Below are positions 1 through 8,841 of a DNA stretch of 38,931 nt, in pieces (the stretch's first letter is position 1; the number at the start of each line of letters is the position of its first letter). This stretch comes from Lachnospiraceae bacterium (GTDB taxonomy: Bacteria > Bacillota > Clostridia > Lachnospirales > Lachnospiraceae), in the NCBI GenBank assembly GCA_030524705.1, contig JAUNGD010000032.1, positions 1-38,931 on the forward strand. Direction: 5' to 3'. Both the position numbers and the translations under genes were made by a program. Under the pieces are notes generated by a model. That model did not search any database. It was not told where the DNA came from and saw only the letters and a program-made list of their open reading frames with translations.

Positions 1-290
1 TACCCGCATTGTTTACCAGAACATCCGGGCTTCCCCATACGCTCTCAATATCATCGAGGGCCTTCTCCAGATCTTCTTTTTTCACAATATCAACCTGGTA
101 AAATCTGAGATTATCATCCTTAATACCGCCAAATACTTTTTCGATTTTATCCGGTCCGGCATGACGTCCAAACACCGCCACCTTTGCCCCTCTTTCGTGA
201 AGAGCCTTTACATACTGAAATCCTAACTGTCCAAAACCACCGGTCACGATACAAACTCTGTCCCGTACACTAAACAACTGGTCTTCCATG
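1..290 (-). CDS. SDR-family NAD(P)-dependent oxidoreductase, N-terminal part (cut by window edge)
   Basis: The visible 96 residues are the nucleotide-binding half of a short-chain dehydrogenase. A glycine-rich Rossmann turn (VTGGFGQLG) lies near residues 15-23. An NNAG motif sits at the cut edge, where the fourth strand of the SDR fold is expected. Such enzymes reduce or oxidise an alcohol/ketone pair with NAD(P)H in the cytoplasm. The catalytic Ser-Tyr-Lys lies outside the window, so the substrate cannot be named; sugar-acid or polyol reductases are possible. The ATG at 290 is preceded by a GGAGG site with good spacing. Confidence 0.85.
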
Positions 291-320
291 TTTTTTACCT
301 CCATTAATAATATTTGCCCG

Positions 321-330
321 TGACATGTCA
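321..330. promoter_or_regulatory. Palindromic TGACATGTCA, candidate operator upstream of the SDR gene
   Basis: A perfect 10-bp palindrome lies about 30 bp upstream of the SDR start codon. Eight of its bases (TGACATGT) recur at 414-421. A TATAAT-like hexamer for leftward transcription lies between the two copies near 367-372, but its -35 box is poor. Two spaced copies around a weak promoter suggest a regulator site. This is inference only. The rest of 291-667 holds no convincing gene. Confidence 0.3.
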
Positions 331-539
331 TAATCCGATATTCGAAAACAACATTTATCTCAGCTGATTATAGAACAAATTCAGCCTGTTTTCTTGCATC
401 ATGTGAGATTGTATGACATGTTGTGATATTATTATACTACCATTTTGCAGGCATTTTTTCAATGAAAAATATGCACAAAATTCGCAATGTTTTTTTGTTG
501 AAGGTGAGGGCCGGACAACGGCGTGGAAACGCAAAATCC

Positions 540-562
540 CCCCAATTCTACGCGAGTTGGGG
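540..562 (-). terminator. Candidate terminator hairpin after the DUF262 gene
   Basis: CCCCAA and TTGGGG form a 6-bp stem with an 11-nt loop, about 110 bp past the leftward stop of the DUF262 gene. On the minus strand it is followed by GGATTTTGC, a short T tract, so it would be a weak terminator at best. Confidence 0.35.
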
Positions 563-667
563 TAATCCGCACGTAATCAAATTCTGTTTTTTCAGTCCTT
601 TTAATCCTGTATATCATTACCGGAAATAAAGCTTTACAGCCTCCTTATGTCTGTCTCGTGTCCCTTG

Positions 668-3196
668 CTATCCCTTTATGTACGGTACAATCACATCGTA
701 AAATTTTTTCGTCCACTCAGCATGGAAATTCGCCATCTGAAGCCAGTCCGTCTCGTTTTCAATACTGACATGGTTCAGCTGAATACTGACCTTTGACGAT
801 TTGATGTCATCACCACGATTCCACTGGAGAGCTGCTCCCAGCTTTGATTCAATTTCAGGTTTATGCGCATACAGGCTGTCAAATGCGTCTTTGTTTTCCT
901 GCTTGTTTCCTCTGCCAAATACGACCTCCGCCCGCGCCGCATCATAGTTTGCCACACAGCTCAGGCAAAAGCCGCCGATGCCAAAGAATCCGCTGATCCA
1001 GTTATCCCTGCCGGGTTTTACATTTGAGAAAGGACCGTCTGCACCATGAGCCTTCTGAATAACCGGCAGTGCATAAGCCCAATACTTTCTTCTTAATTCA
1101 TATCGGCTTCCCGGCTCATCTGTATTAACCTCGCTGTCATCACGGAGGTAAAATACCAGATCCGTCAAATCTTCATCGTAGAGTTTGAACAAACGGCTCA
1201 GAACGGATAGCTTGCTCTGAGTATTTGTATTCGTCCAGACATAGATTCCATCACCTATTTCCAGACACTTTGTGAAAGCATCCGGATCAGTACTAAAATG
1301 CAGAGCGATATTTTCCTCCCCGGACATGGCCAGTTTCGTGATGATCGCCTTATCTTCCGCATATAAAATCTGAATGACCTTCTGGAACATTTCCACCCAG
1401 CTTGTCACCGGCTGCTCCGTATTTTTAAACGCAAACTTTGCAATCAGGCGGCCAGTTAATTCGTCTTCATCCTCAAGTGTACAGGTATCCATCTGCTTTT
1501 CTGCCGGCCTATAGTCTGTTGCCGGCGCCGTCCATATCCTCAATGCTCTGTCCATAAGGTACTGGCTGCGTTCTTCCAGTTCTGCCCGCGTCCACTTATC
1601 CTTCCTGGCGATCCATGTGTTCATACGGATGCCGCTATCCTCAAATCCGTTCTGCATGGTTTTCTTTTCGATGAAGGAGCTATTTCCATATTTCGAGTTA
1701 TAGGCCGTCAGCGTCAGGTTGGCGATCCTGTGCAGCCATAATTCGTGAATCTGCTCATAGTCGCTGCCCAGCTCCTTCTGCCATATTGGAGTTAAATGCT
1801 GCGGCATAATATGCTCAATTGAATAAGTCCCGTCATCACAGTGACGGTACACATCCTTGTCCTCTGATGTGCCAAAATTTTCAAGCCGTTCAAGGATGTA
1901 GATTTTGTTCTTGCTGTTCATCAGATAAACAGGCTTCTCCACGAATGCCTGTGAGAATTCCTGATCTCCAGGAAAACGGGCCCGTTCCTTCTTCGAAAGG
2001 AGAGTATATTTAAACTTATCAACATAATTGTCCTCTTTTCCGTCGTACCGGACGATTTCGCGATGCAGCAGCAGAAAGATTTTGTTCAGAGCATTGGTTG
2101 GAAGATCACACATGCTTCTGCGAAACAGATAATTTTCAGTGGTCAGGAATATCTCCGTAACCTGCCCCACTGCCAGTCTGCCTTCATTATACAGACGCAG
2201 CACCTCAAGAAAAAATGGCCTCGTTACAGTTGTCTCTAATCTGTTCAGCCGGAGAATGCACGCGTCCAACGCAGCATTTCCGGTGTTACCGTCGAGAAGA
2301 ATCTGATAGCGTCTGGCATAGGCCAGCATATCTGTCAGAAGAGGCTCCGTTTTAATCTTCCCAAATTCAACATAATCCTTAAAATTGGTATAAATTTTCT
2401 TCTGCTGTGGAATTGCCTGCTGCTTCACGCTCAGATAATCTCTGATGAACGCACTGGCATCGTATTTCGTGCAGACTTCGATCTTGTTCCAGTATTTCTC
2501 ATAGTATTCTTCCTGTTCCCTGGAAGACAGCCCCATCAGGATAAAGTTCCTGATCTTATCTCCTTCGCTCAGATCAAGACCTGTGGAGTTCAGGCTTTCA
2601 AAAATCAGCTGCGGATTGTCTTCCTTATCCAGCCGGATATTAATGATCTCCAGACAGCAAATGGCATCGTAGAGCTGATCAATGGTGATTTCCTGTTTTT
2701 GGATCCTGTCATAAAAATAGTCATAATTGACAGTCAGGTTCGATTCACGAATATGATCTGCTGGGTCAGAGAACAGCTTTCCAAAAGCCTTCTGGTCATT
2801 TTTAACTGGCTTTAGTTTGATCCGGGTATCCTCCGGTTTCCATTTGTCAACAAGGTATTCCTCAAAAATCCGCTGTTTCAGATTGGAGGCCTCCGGCACA
2901 ACAATTCCTTTATCGATCAGATTATGCATTGCAAGAAACAGCAGCGACACTGTGGTCAAACGCTGCTGGCCGTCAATAATCAGGAACTCCTCATTGCGGC
3001 CATCTGGATCGTACACCGAAACAATGCTCCCGAAAAAATGGCTTTTCCGATTACCCTTGATGATTTTTACAAGGTCATCGTAAAGCTGCTTGCAGTTCTC
3101 TGTCTTCCAGTCATAATTTCTCTGATAAACCGGAATGACAAAGCGTTTATCAGAACCCTCCATGTATTTTACAAATTTGCATTCTGTACCCTTCAT
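668..3196 (-). CDS. DUF262/DUF1524 GmrSD-like restriction protein (type IV family)
   Basis: This 842-aa protein has the fused architecture of GmrSD-type modification-dependent restriction enzymes. The N-terminal ParB/Srx-like DUF262 domain carries IPVYQRNYDW (residues 21-30) and IDGQQRLTT (74-82), the nucleotide-binding motif of the family. An HNH-like DUF1524 domain follows, with IEHIMPQHL near residue 460 and a conserved RIANLTL stretch. The last 150 residues resemble the DUF4268 family. Known relatives cut phage DNA carrying modified cytosines and use NTPs; whether this one does is inference. It stands alone among metabolic genes, outside the rlmD-linked island. The protein is full length with no visible break. 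Confidence 0.85.
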   Translation of the reverse strand: MKGTECKFVKYMEGSDKRFVIPVYQRNYDWKTENCKQLYDDLVKIIKGNRKSHFFGSIVSVYDPDGRNEEFLIIDGQQRLTTVSLLFLAMHNLIDKGIVVPEASNLKQRIFEEYLVDKWKPEDTRIKLKPVKNDQKAFGKLFSDPADHIRESNLTVNYDYFYDRIQKQEITIDQLYDAICCLEIINIRLDKEDNPQLIFESLNSTGLDLSEGDKIRNFILMGLSSREQEEYYEKYWNKIEVCTKYDASAFIRDYLSVKQQAIPQQKKIYTNFKDYVEFGKIKTEPLLTDMLAYARRYQILLDGNTGNAALDACILRLNRLETTVTRPFFLEVLRLYNEGRLAVGQVTEIFLTTENYLFRRSMCDLPTNALNKIFLLLHREIVRYDGKEDNYVDKFKYTLLSKKERARFPGDQEFSQAFVEKPVYLMNSKNKIYILERLENFGTSEDKDVYRHCDDGTYSIEHIMPQHLTPIWQKELGSDYEQIHELWLHRIANLTLTAYNSKYGNSSFIEKKTMQNGFEDSGIRMNTWIARKDKWTRAELEERSQYLMDRALRIWTAPATDYRPAEKQMDTCTLEDEDELTGRLIAKFAFKNTEQPVTSWVEMFQKVIQILYAEDKAIITKLAMSGEENIALHFSTDPDAFTKCLEIGDGIYVWTNTNTQSKLSVLSRLFKLYDEDLTDLVFYLRDDSEVNTDEPGSRYELRRKYWAYALPVIQKAHGADGPFSNVKPGRDNWISGFFGIGGFCLSCVANYDAARAEVVFGRGNKQENKDAFDSLYAHKPEIESKLGAALQWNRGDDIKSSKVSIQLNHVSIENETDWLQMANFHAEWTKKFYDVIVPYIKG

Positions 3197-3251
3197 GAAT
3201 CGTTAATCCTCCTTCTCGATCTTTGCACTTGGGAATTCAAATTCTCAACGC

Positions 3252-3407
3252 TTATCCCCTATGTTCTTCCTCACAAACACCTTTAAAAAATCGCCGATAC
3301 ATCCTATATGCATAATTATTCCTATTTACACTAAGAGAAGCTTTTTCATAGGCTTTCCATTTATTCAGGCAATATGCTTTAATATCTTCCAATCTCGTAT
3401 TCATCAT
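3252..3407 (-). CDS. Small basic 51-aa protein, translationally coupled to the alpha/beta hydrolase
   Basis: An ATG at 3407 overlaps the TGA stop of the upstream hydrolase (ATGA), with an AGAAGGA ribosome site inside the hydrolase 3' end. The peptide begins MMNTRLEDIK, is rich in Lys, Arg and Tyr, and ends in an acidic stretch. I do not recognise the family and see no signal peptide or membrane segment. The overlap suggests coupling. It could instead be a chance extension past the hydrolase. Confidence 0.4.
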   Translation of the reverse strand: MMNTRLEDIKAYCLNKWKAYEKASLSVNRNNYAYRMYRRFFKGVCEEEHRG

Positions 3408-4180
3408 CCTTCTAATTCTGAAAACAAAACCCTTGCAAATTCCTCTCTCGCATATTTTTCTCTCCACGGAGTATGACCGCACTTATCCAGCACGTATGAT
3501 TTTATATCCACATTGCGATCTCTTAATGGCTGAATAACACCTTCTGACGGATGCGGATCAACCGCTCCCTGAATCAGCACCAGCGGACAGGAAATTCTCT
3601 CAAACCTTTCCAACAGTTTTCCGGATTTTCGCAATCCGGCAGCTTCCTTCCAGACTTTTTCATACAGCTCTCCGTTTACTTCTGCCTTGTCGCTCAAAGA
3701 TTTTTCTTCCTGATATCCATCTGCTCTGTCACATATTTCACCTAATCGCCGCAGGTATTCATCCTTTTCTCCCAAAACCTCCTCAAGCTGACGCAGAATC
3801 TGGTCAAATTCTTTCGCTTCCTCTGGTGACATATTTCCTTTTCTGCGTTCTCCGATTTTGGAAACATAAGCTTCATCCAAAGGAGGGCAGCCAATCAAAA
3901 TTACTTTTTCCACTTTATCCGGAAATCTTTCCGCAAACAATCCTGCCAGCCATGCACCCCAGGAATGTCCCGCCAAGATAACTTTTCCAGAGCAGTTCTC
4001 TTCAATTTGCTCTCTTAACTCTTTTTCCTGTTCCATAATTGTGTATTTTGACTGCATCGGTTCAAGGACGCCAAACTCTTTTGAAATCAATCTGGCAAGT
4101 CCGAATGCCGAGCCTGCCGCTCCCGGTCCACCGTGCAGAACCACAATATGATATGGCTCTTTTCCATGTTTTCTGACCAT
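3404..4180 (-). CDS. Alpha/beta hydrolase (proline iminopeptidase-like)
   Basis: A 258-aa alpha/beta hydrolase with the oxyanion-hole motif HGGPG (residues 16-20), as in prolyl aminopeptidases. The nucleophile elbow is GHSWG with Ser73. A likely acid is Asp208 in GAVDPHP and the catalytic His is His236 in KCGHTPW. A helical cap lies between about residues 100 and 190. There is no signal peptide, so it should act in the cytoplasm. The substrate is unknown: peptides with N-terminal proline, or small esters, are possible. GGAGG precedes the ATG. It follows a GNAT gene by 25 bp and overlaps the small downstream ORF. Confidence 0.85.
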   Translation of the reverse strand: MVRKHGKEPYHIVVLHGGPGAAGSAFGLARLISKEFGVLEPMQSKYTIMEQEKELREQIEENCSGKVILAGHSWGAWLAGLFAERFPDKVEKVILIGCPPLDEAYVSKIGERRKGNMSPEEAKEFDQILRQLEEVLGEKDEYLRRLGEICDRADGYQEEKSLSDKAEVNGELYEKVWKEAAGLRKSGKLLERFERISCPLVLIQGAVDPHPSEGVIQPLRDRNVDIKSYVLDKCGHTPWREKYAREEFARVLFSELEG

Positions 4181-4205
4181 AATACTCCTCCTTTACAGCC
4201 GCTTT

Positions 4206-4688
4206 CTATACAGACAAATTCCCGCCCCTCTCTTTTTCCATAGTATGGTAGCAGAGGAAATCTCCGTTTTCTGTTTCAATTTTCTCATAGGAAACAATCT
4301 GATATCCACGTTTCAGATACATACTTTCCGCAGGGAAAGAAGCGTCTATATGAACCTTTGAATAATTTTCAAAAATCCTTGCTTCCAGTAAATCCATCAA
4401 TCTGCTTCCATATCCTTTTCCCTGATATTCCGGCAAAATAAACAATCTGCAAATCTCATTCCTCCGAATGCTCCCGGTTCCTATCATATTTCCCCGCACC
4501 ATCGCAAGATAGATTTCTTCAGAAGACATCCTCTCTTTTATTTCCACTTCACTGTGCTGATTAAAAAAGAACAGCACTGCGCCTGACGGATAATAGTGAG
4601 GATATATTTTTTGTATTGTTTCTCTTACAATAGCAGCTACCTGCTTCGGACAATCTGCCAATTTTAATTTTACATCAGACTCAAACAT
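4206..4688 (-). CDS. GNAT-family N-acetyltransferase
   Basis: A 160-aa protein with a GNAT acetyl-CoA binding loop, IRRNEICRLFILPEYQGKGYG, around residues 77-97. The R/Q-x-x-G-x-G/A element reads QGKGYG. A C-terminal RGYQIVSYEKIE strand is typical of the fold. It would transfer acetyl from acetyl-CoA to an unknown amine. It starts 4 bp after the SnoaL-like gene upstream and is probably cotranscribed with it and the hydrolase. Confidence 0.85.
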   Translation of the reverse strand: MFESDVKLKLADCPKQVAAIVRETIQKIYPHYYPSGAVLFFFNQHSEVEIKERMSSEEIYLAMVRGNMIGTGSIRRNEICRLFILPEYQGKGYGSRLMDLLEARIFENYSKVHIDASFPAESMYLKRGYQIVSYEKIETENGDFLCYHTMEKERGGNLSV

Positions 4689-4691
4689 GGC

Positions 4692-5129
4692 TTAATTTTC
4701 TCCTGATTTATCTGTACAACCTTTAGGCATTATAAGCCCTTCCTGAAACAATGTTTCAAATGTATTTACCGCTCCCCCGTGCTCCACGATTTTCCCATCA
4801 GTCACTTTGTCTACATCTACCCCGGTGAAGACCAGTTTTTTATTCGTAGGCTTCATTCCCAGCCATTCTCCTTTATGCGTCCCTTCCATGATAAATTCTG
4901 AGATAACATAATCACCGTCACAATATTGCTTTATAATCTTCATAGAATAATCGGGATATGTGTTCTTTACTGCAATCAGATGATCTCTCATTCCTTCAAT
5001 TCCTATTGGAATCAATTCTTCTCCGCTTTTAAGCACGCAGTCCTCAGATACATATTGGTCCACTTCTTCCAACAGATGATTTGTTACCACTATTTCATAA
5101 AAATATTTCACGATTTCTTTTCTGTCCAT
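4692..5129 (-). CDS. SnoaL-like (ester cyclase / NTF2-fold) protein
   Basis: This protein of about 145 aa has the SnoaL-like NTF2 pattern: an N-terminal helix (EIVKYFYEIV), the GIEGMRDHL segment, and a core strand series including EGTHKGEWLGMKPTNKK, FTGVDVDKVTDGKIVEHGG. Relatives include small enzymes and binding proteins of unknown substrate. An AGGAGG five bases upstream picks the ATG at 5129 over the GTG just before it. It lies in a compact leftward cluster with GNAT and hydrolase genes. Confidence 0.8.
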   Translation of the reverse strand: MDRKEIVKYFYEIVVTNHLLEEVDQYVSEDCVLKSGEELIPIGIEGMRDHLIAVKNTYPDYSMKIIKQYCDGDYVISEFIMEGTHKGEWLGMKPTNKKLVFTGVDVDKVTDGKIVEHGGAVNTFETLFQEGLIMPKGCTDKSGEN

Positions 5130-5148
5130 CACGACCTCCTAGGCAAAA

Positions 5149-5697
5149 TTACTTTTTCTTTCTCAATTTTAACACAATCCCCTGCTTATCTGCCGCCTTC
5201 TGAAACTGCCCGGTCACATAAGCAGCCTTTTCTTTTAATGATAGTTCTCCAAATGTTTCATCTGATTTTATCTGCTCCATCACGTTTCTCACATCTTCCA
5301 ATTCCAGAAGATTCACAGCCACACAGAAAAATGTCTTTTTCCGCCCGTCATTACAGTTTTGCAGCAGCCACTTCAGAATACGGATTTTCTCTTCCTGCTC
5401 TGCCCTGTACGCCTCCACACCGATTTCCTGCTGCTTCTCCAAATCTTTTTTCTGATTCTGATGTGTGACAAACGAATCGAACGCATCAATATCCTCATGT
5501 TTTTCACATGGAAACTCCCGACATTGGTTGCAATATTCCGGTTTCCTATGCTGTAGGCTGCATCTCGCTATTTTGCAGGATTGGTTTCCATCTCCGCCGC
5601 CGCATCCGGGACAATGCCTATCCAGGTGCATAGGACACAATCCGCAATTTAAACCACACAGAGAAAATATCAAATCTGTTCTTTTAAAATCTTTCAA
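5149..5697 (-). CDS. DUF3795 cysteine-rich protein
   Basis: A 182-aa protein whose first 65 residues are packed with cysteines: CGLNCGLCPMHLDRHCPGCGGG, then two further pairs including YCNQCREFPCEKH. This fits DUF3795, a putative zinc-binding family common in Clostridia and of unknown function. The rest is helical and charged. The start appears to be TTG with a GGGGAGAG ribosome site. Loose spacing to neighbours gives no functional hint. Confidence 0.8.
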   Translation of the reverse strand: MKDFKRTDLIFSLCGLNCGLCPMHLDRHCPGCGGGDGNQSCKIARCSLQHRKPEYCNQCREFPCEKHEDIDAFDSFVTHQNQKKDLEKQQEIGVEAYRAEQEEKIRILKWLLQNCNDGRKKTFFCVAVNLLELEDVRNVMEQIKSDETFGELSLKEKAAYVTGQFQKAADKQGIVLKLRKKK

Positions 5698-5797
5698 AAC
5701 ATTCTCTCCCCATAAGGCCCTGCCCGTTTTGTACTCTGCTCAAATTTTTCCATCCATACAGAACCTTAGAAACCTGATTTTCCTCAAACAATTACAG

Positions 5798-6565
5798 TTA
5801 CATAGATAACCCGCACTCAAAGGCCAAAAGCATATATTTTTCAGCATTCGTAAATCCGTATAGTTCCAGATCCCTGATTTCCCATTTGTCAGAACTAAGG
5901 TTATCCGCCCCGTATAAAAACTGGATAAAGGGAATCTTTCTGTATTGTGAAACGGCCAGCATAGAAGCACACTCCATTTCAACAACAAGGCATCCCTCCT
6001 GCCTGCGTTCATAAATAGTAGGTATCGTTTCTCTGTAAATAGCGTCCGAAGTCCACGTTTTTCCTTTTACATACGAATAACCGCAGCCTTTTAAAACCTT
6101 TTCTAATATCTGAATCGAATGTTCGTCCGCTTTGATTTCGGCTGAAGGCGCTATATAATGATAGCTTGTTCCCTCATCGCGGACAGCCGAAACAGGAACA
6201 ATAATATTCTCCTTTACCTTCTCATCATCCAATACTCCGCAGGAACCAAACAGAACAAATTTTTTTGCCCCCATGGCAATGATTTCTTCAAAGCCCGCAA
6301 CACAGGCCGGCGCACCGACTCTGGATAGATAAAATGCAATATCTCTATCCTTGTAGCGGAGCTTGTAAACAGGTATTGCTCCATTTGCGGTATGCAACTC
6401 TGCTATCCTCTCGGTATGATTCAGTGAAGCAAACTTTTGAATTATATTTTCCGAAAATGTGGAGACACAGATTTCCGGGAAAGCCTTCACCGCTTTCGTG
6501 GTGTCGAAGGGTGTAAACAGAGCCGGTTCCGTTATTTCGCTTCTTTGAAAAATTGTTTTCCCCAT
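5798..6565 (-). CDS. Nucleoside phosphorylase (PNP/UDP family, uridine phosphorylase-like)
   Basis: About 255 aa with the trimeric/hexameric phosphorylase signature. FVLFGSCGVL lies in the phosphate/substrate loop region. VVEMECASMLAVSQYRKI is the family purine/ribose motif, where the Met-Glu pair contacts the ribose 2'-hydroxyl. It would split nucleosides with phosphate for salvage; whether uridine or purines are preferred cannot be told. An AAGGAGG six bases upstream selects the ATG at 6565 over an in-frame ATG 18 bases earlier that overlaps this ribosome site. A promoter with two direct repeats lies just upstream. Confidence 0.85.
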   Translation of the reverse strand: MGKTIFQRSEITEPALFTPFDTTKAVKAFPEICVSTFSENIIQKFASLNHTERIAELHTANGAIPVYKLRYKDRDIAFYLSRVGAPACVAGFEEIIAMGAKKFVLFGSCGVLDDEKVKENIIVPVSAVRDEGTSYHYIAPSAEIKADEHSIQILEKVLKGCGYSYVKGKTWTSDAIYRETIPTIYERRQEGCLVVEMECASMLAVSQYRKIPFIQFLYGADNLSSDKWEIRDLELYGFTNAEKYMLLAFECGLSM

Positions 6566-6609
6566 ATAAATCCTCCTTGTCAAGGCACCTCTTCACCATG
6601 TTAAACAGT

Positions 6610-6655
6610 AGCATACTATTTTATCAGAATAATATCAATGTTATCTGAATAATAT
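6610..6655 (-). promoter_or_regulatory. Promoter with two phased direct repeats upstream of the phosphorylase gene
   Basis: For leftward transcription, a -35 TTGATA (6633-6638) and a -10 TATGCT (6610-6615) are separated by 17 bp. Two 15-bp direct repeats, TTATCAGAATAATAT (6621-6635) and TTATCTGAATAATAT (6641-6655), differ at one base and are exactly 20 bp apart, about two helical turns. The first covers part of the spacer and -35, so a dimeric repressor is a reasonable reading. The protein that binds is unknown. Confidence 0.5.
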
Positions 6656-6662
6656 TTCTTAT

Positions 6663-7102
6663 TTATCGGCATAGTATCAGACTGCCATTGACAGGAAATT
6701 CAAAAACAATCTTGCCGTCTATGATTGCCTGCGGATTGAACCAGGTCACGACGCAGGCGGAGGAAATCGTCGTCCATATAGATGGGTCTATTTCTGTTTT
6801 TTCCAGTTCCTCCACCTTCGACCTTAACAAGCCAATCCCTATGTAAATCACAATCAGACTCCCGTCAAACAAAACCAGCAGCTGCAGCCATTCATAGCGC
6901 TGCATCACGGCGCCAATTCCGAAGAAGCACGCCAATGCCAGTGTGACGTCAAAGAAAATGACAATCAGTGCAGTGAGCAAAGCCCTCCGCCGTGGATGTG
7001 TCAATGCCGAATTAATGCCGAATTGATCACAAATAAATTCTGAAGTCCAATAGGCGCAGCATAGGCAAGCCCCATGGTCAATCCCTGTAAAAAATAGCTC
7101 AT
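6663..7102 (-). pseudogene. LysE/RhtB-type amino-acid exporter, broken
   Basis: The start at 7102 (MSYFLQGLTMGL) leads into PIGLQNLFVINSAL, the N-terminal pattern of LysE/ArgO exporters. The reading frame then fails because an 11-bp unit (ATTCGGCATTA/ATTCGGCATTG) is present twice in tandem near 7008-7030. Removing one copy restores ALTHPRRRALLTALIV and further membrane helices up to WFNPQAIIDG. After that motif the family sequence stops and an unrelated 16-residue tail runs to a stop at 6663. The gene has therefore lost its frame and its last membrane segments. The 265 bp upstream (7103-7367) shows no gene I can support. Confidence 0.8.
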
Positions 7103-7367
7103 TATCTTCTTTCCTAACCCAACCAAACAGAAGATGATATTTTGAAGCGAACCCCACCCATACAAATAGAATGGAAACCAGATAAAAAAGGGTGAATGTA
7201 TAAAAAAACAGCAGGAGCAAGGTTCTGGGAGACGCATTCGAATACCCCCTGATGACTAGCCTGAGCAATCGTGCCATCATCTGCCGCCTATAGGCTGGCC
7301 TCGTTGAATTATGTCTTCGTTTACCGGATAGCCTCCCCGCCGCTGACATCACTTCCTGCTTGGAAGC

Positions 7368-8159
7368 TTAAAGAAACTTGCTTATATTATCGCCAAGCAC
7401 CATATTAGCAATTTCCCTGGTGGGGCTCACAAATTCAATTAATTGCCTATATAAGAATGGTTCGCCATAAGGCGCATCCGAACTATAAAGGCAACGCTCA
7501 GGCAGCTCGTAAATTGCTGTTTTGGTGGCAATCGAGGCAAATGCTGCCGAAAGATCCAAATATATCTGTCGGTGCAACCTTGCATAGTCAATCACATCCA
7601 GCCAGTTTGCTCCGCCCATGTGTCCGAAAATAACGGGAACATTTGGGAACTGCTCACACAGCTGCATCAGGAGCTTTATACCCGACATCGTAACAGGATG
7701 AAACGTATGTATCCATAACGGAAAATTTTCATAATCGCTGGCAGCTTCAAAAACAACCTGCAGCTGCCGAATCTGCTCATCCGATCCCGGGGTAAATTCC
7801 CCCACCCCTTTAAAATCATTTTGAATCACATATTGAAAAATCCACTCTTTTGTTTCTTCCACTGACAGGCCCAAGGGGACGGCTCCAAACCCCAAAAACC
7901 GATCCGGGTATTTTTTAATATGATCTTTTTGTTCTGCAAGATTATTTATGAATCGTTGTTTACTTGCTTCTGTACTCTTTTCACCTGCCAGCGTCCTATA
8001 TAACGCAGTCATTTCTTCTTTCAATTCATCTAAACCTGTCGTCCGCTCTGGATGCGGTGCTGACGGAAATAATATTGCTTTGTCTACTCCCGCCTGATTT
8101 AATTTTTCAATCTGCAGCTCCGCCGGCAACATAACATGCTGGTGACTGTCAATAATCAT
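7368..8159 (-). CDS. Amidohydrolase family protein (TIM-barrel metal-dependent hydrolase)
   Basis: A protein of about 263 aa starting MIIDSHQHV, the HxH metal-binding motif at the end of the first barrel strand. Later metal ligands are likely the His in LWIHTFHP, the His in VIFGHMGG and the Asp in YSSDAPYG. This order is the Amidohydro_2 pattern. The substrate is unknown; a decarboxylase or lactonase-type reaction is possible. GAGGAGG eight bases upstream selects the ATG at 8159 over one 30 bases earlier, which would put the ribosome site inside the coding sequence. Confidence 0.8.
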   Translation of the reverse strand: MIIDSHQHVMLPAELQIEKLNQAGVDKAILFPSAPHPERTTGLDELKEEMTALYRTLAGEKSTEASKQRFINNLAEQKDHIKKYPDRFLGFGAVPLGLSVEETKEWIFQYVIQNDFKGVGEFTPGSDEQIRQLQVVFEAASDYENFPLWIHTFHPVTMSGIKLLMQLCEQFPNVPVIFGHMGGANWLDVIDYARLHRQIYLDLSAAFASIATKTAIYELPERCLYSSDAPYGEPFLYRQLIEFVSPTREIANMVLGDNISKFL

Positions 8160-8272
8160 TTTCAAATCCTCCTCAATAAATTTGATCAAACCTGCGGAAT
8201 AAGAGGACGTCCCTGAGCAGCTTCGGGGGCATCTTTATGGTATAAAATATTTTTAAGCTTCATGCGAATCTC

Positions 8273-8779
8273 TTATTCACAGGCAAGTATTTTTACTATC
8301 TCCGAAATATACATGATAGGATAATCCTTATTAGGAAACCATTTTGCATCGTTTTCCTTTTCAAGAAAATTTACCGGAGGCATCGTGTCCTGATATAGTT
8401 TTTTGCAAACAAAAATCATTTTGGCCTCCTGAAAGGCCGTCGTTCCATCAATAAAGCAGGGGGTTAATCCGGCCTCTGAAGCTTTATCGCAATCTCGGCC
8501 AGAAAGAGTACCGCATATGTTAAGAGCTTTTTTATATTCAGGTTTGAAAAAGGAAAGCGTGAATAGTTCATTATTATCAATAAATTCCCTGGTATAACGC
8601 TGAGGCCGGACATATATGGTCGCGGTATTTTTGTTCCAATATACACCCACTCCGCCCCAACTGGCAGTCATAGTATTAAACTTCTTTTCATCTCCTGCTG
8701 TAATAAGCATCCAATCGGATCCGATGGTGCTAAAAGGATTAAATTGCAAATCTTTTATATCAATTTCTTTAAAGTTCAT
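8273..8779 (-). CDS. Flavin reductase family protein (FMN-binding split barrel)
   Basis: About 168 aa with the split-barrel flavoprotein pattern: LITAGDEKKFNTMTASWGGVGVYWNKN (FMN phosphate contact), YVRPQRYTREFI, and FTLSFF followed by a Cys-containing CGTLSGRDCDK. Relatives bind FMN and use NAD(P)H or act as small oxidoreductases. AAGGAGGAGA upstream selects the ATG at 8779 rather than one 36 bases earlier. Its upstream region carries a motif shared with the ArsR-type gene next door, so it is probably that repressor's target. Confidence 0.85.
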   Translation of the reverse strand: MNFKEIDIKDLQFNPFSTIGSDWMLITAGDEKKFNTMTASWGGVGVYWNKNTATIYVRPQRYTREFIDNNELFTLSFFKPEYKKALNICGTLSGRDCDKASEAGLTPCFIDGTTAFQEAKMIFVCKKLYQDTMPPVNFLEKENDAKWFPNKDYPIMYISEIVKILACE

Positions 8780-8841
8780 AATAATATCTCCTCCTTGCTT
8801 TACATTAGTAATCATTTTTCCTTCTCCTTATAATTTTGTAA

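Noticed and set aside
423-629. 68-residue open frame in the 291-667 gap
   Set aside because: No ribosome site, no family similarity, and it crosses the terminator-like hairpin of the leftward gene.
7103-7367. Upstream extension of the LysE-type frame (Arg-rich, hydrophobic segments)
   Set aside because: The exporter start at 7102 has its own ribosome site and the upstream peptide matches nothing recognisable.
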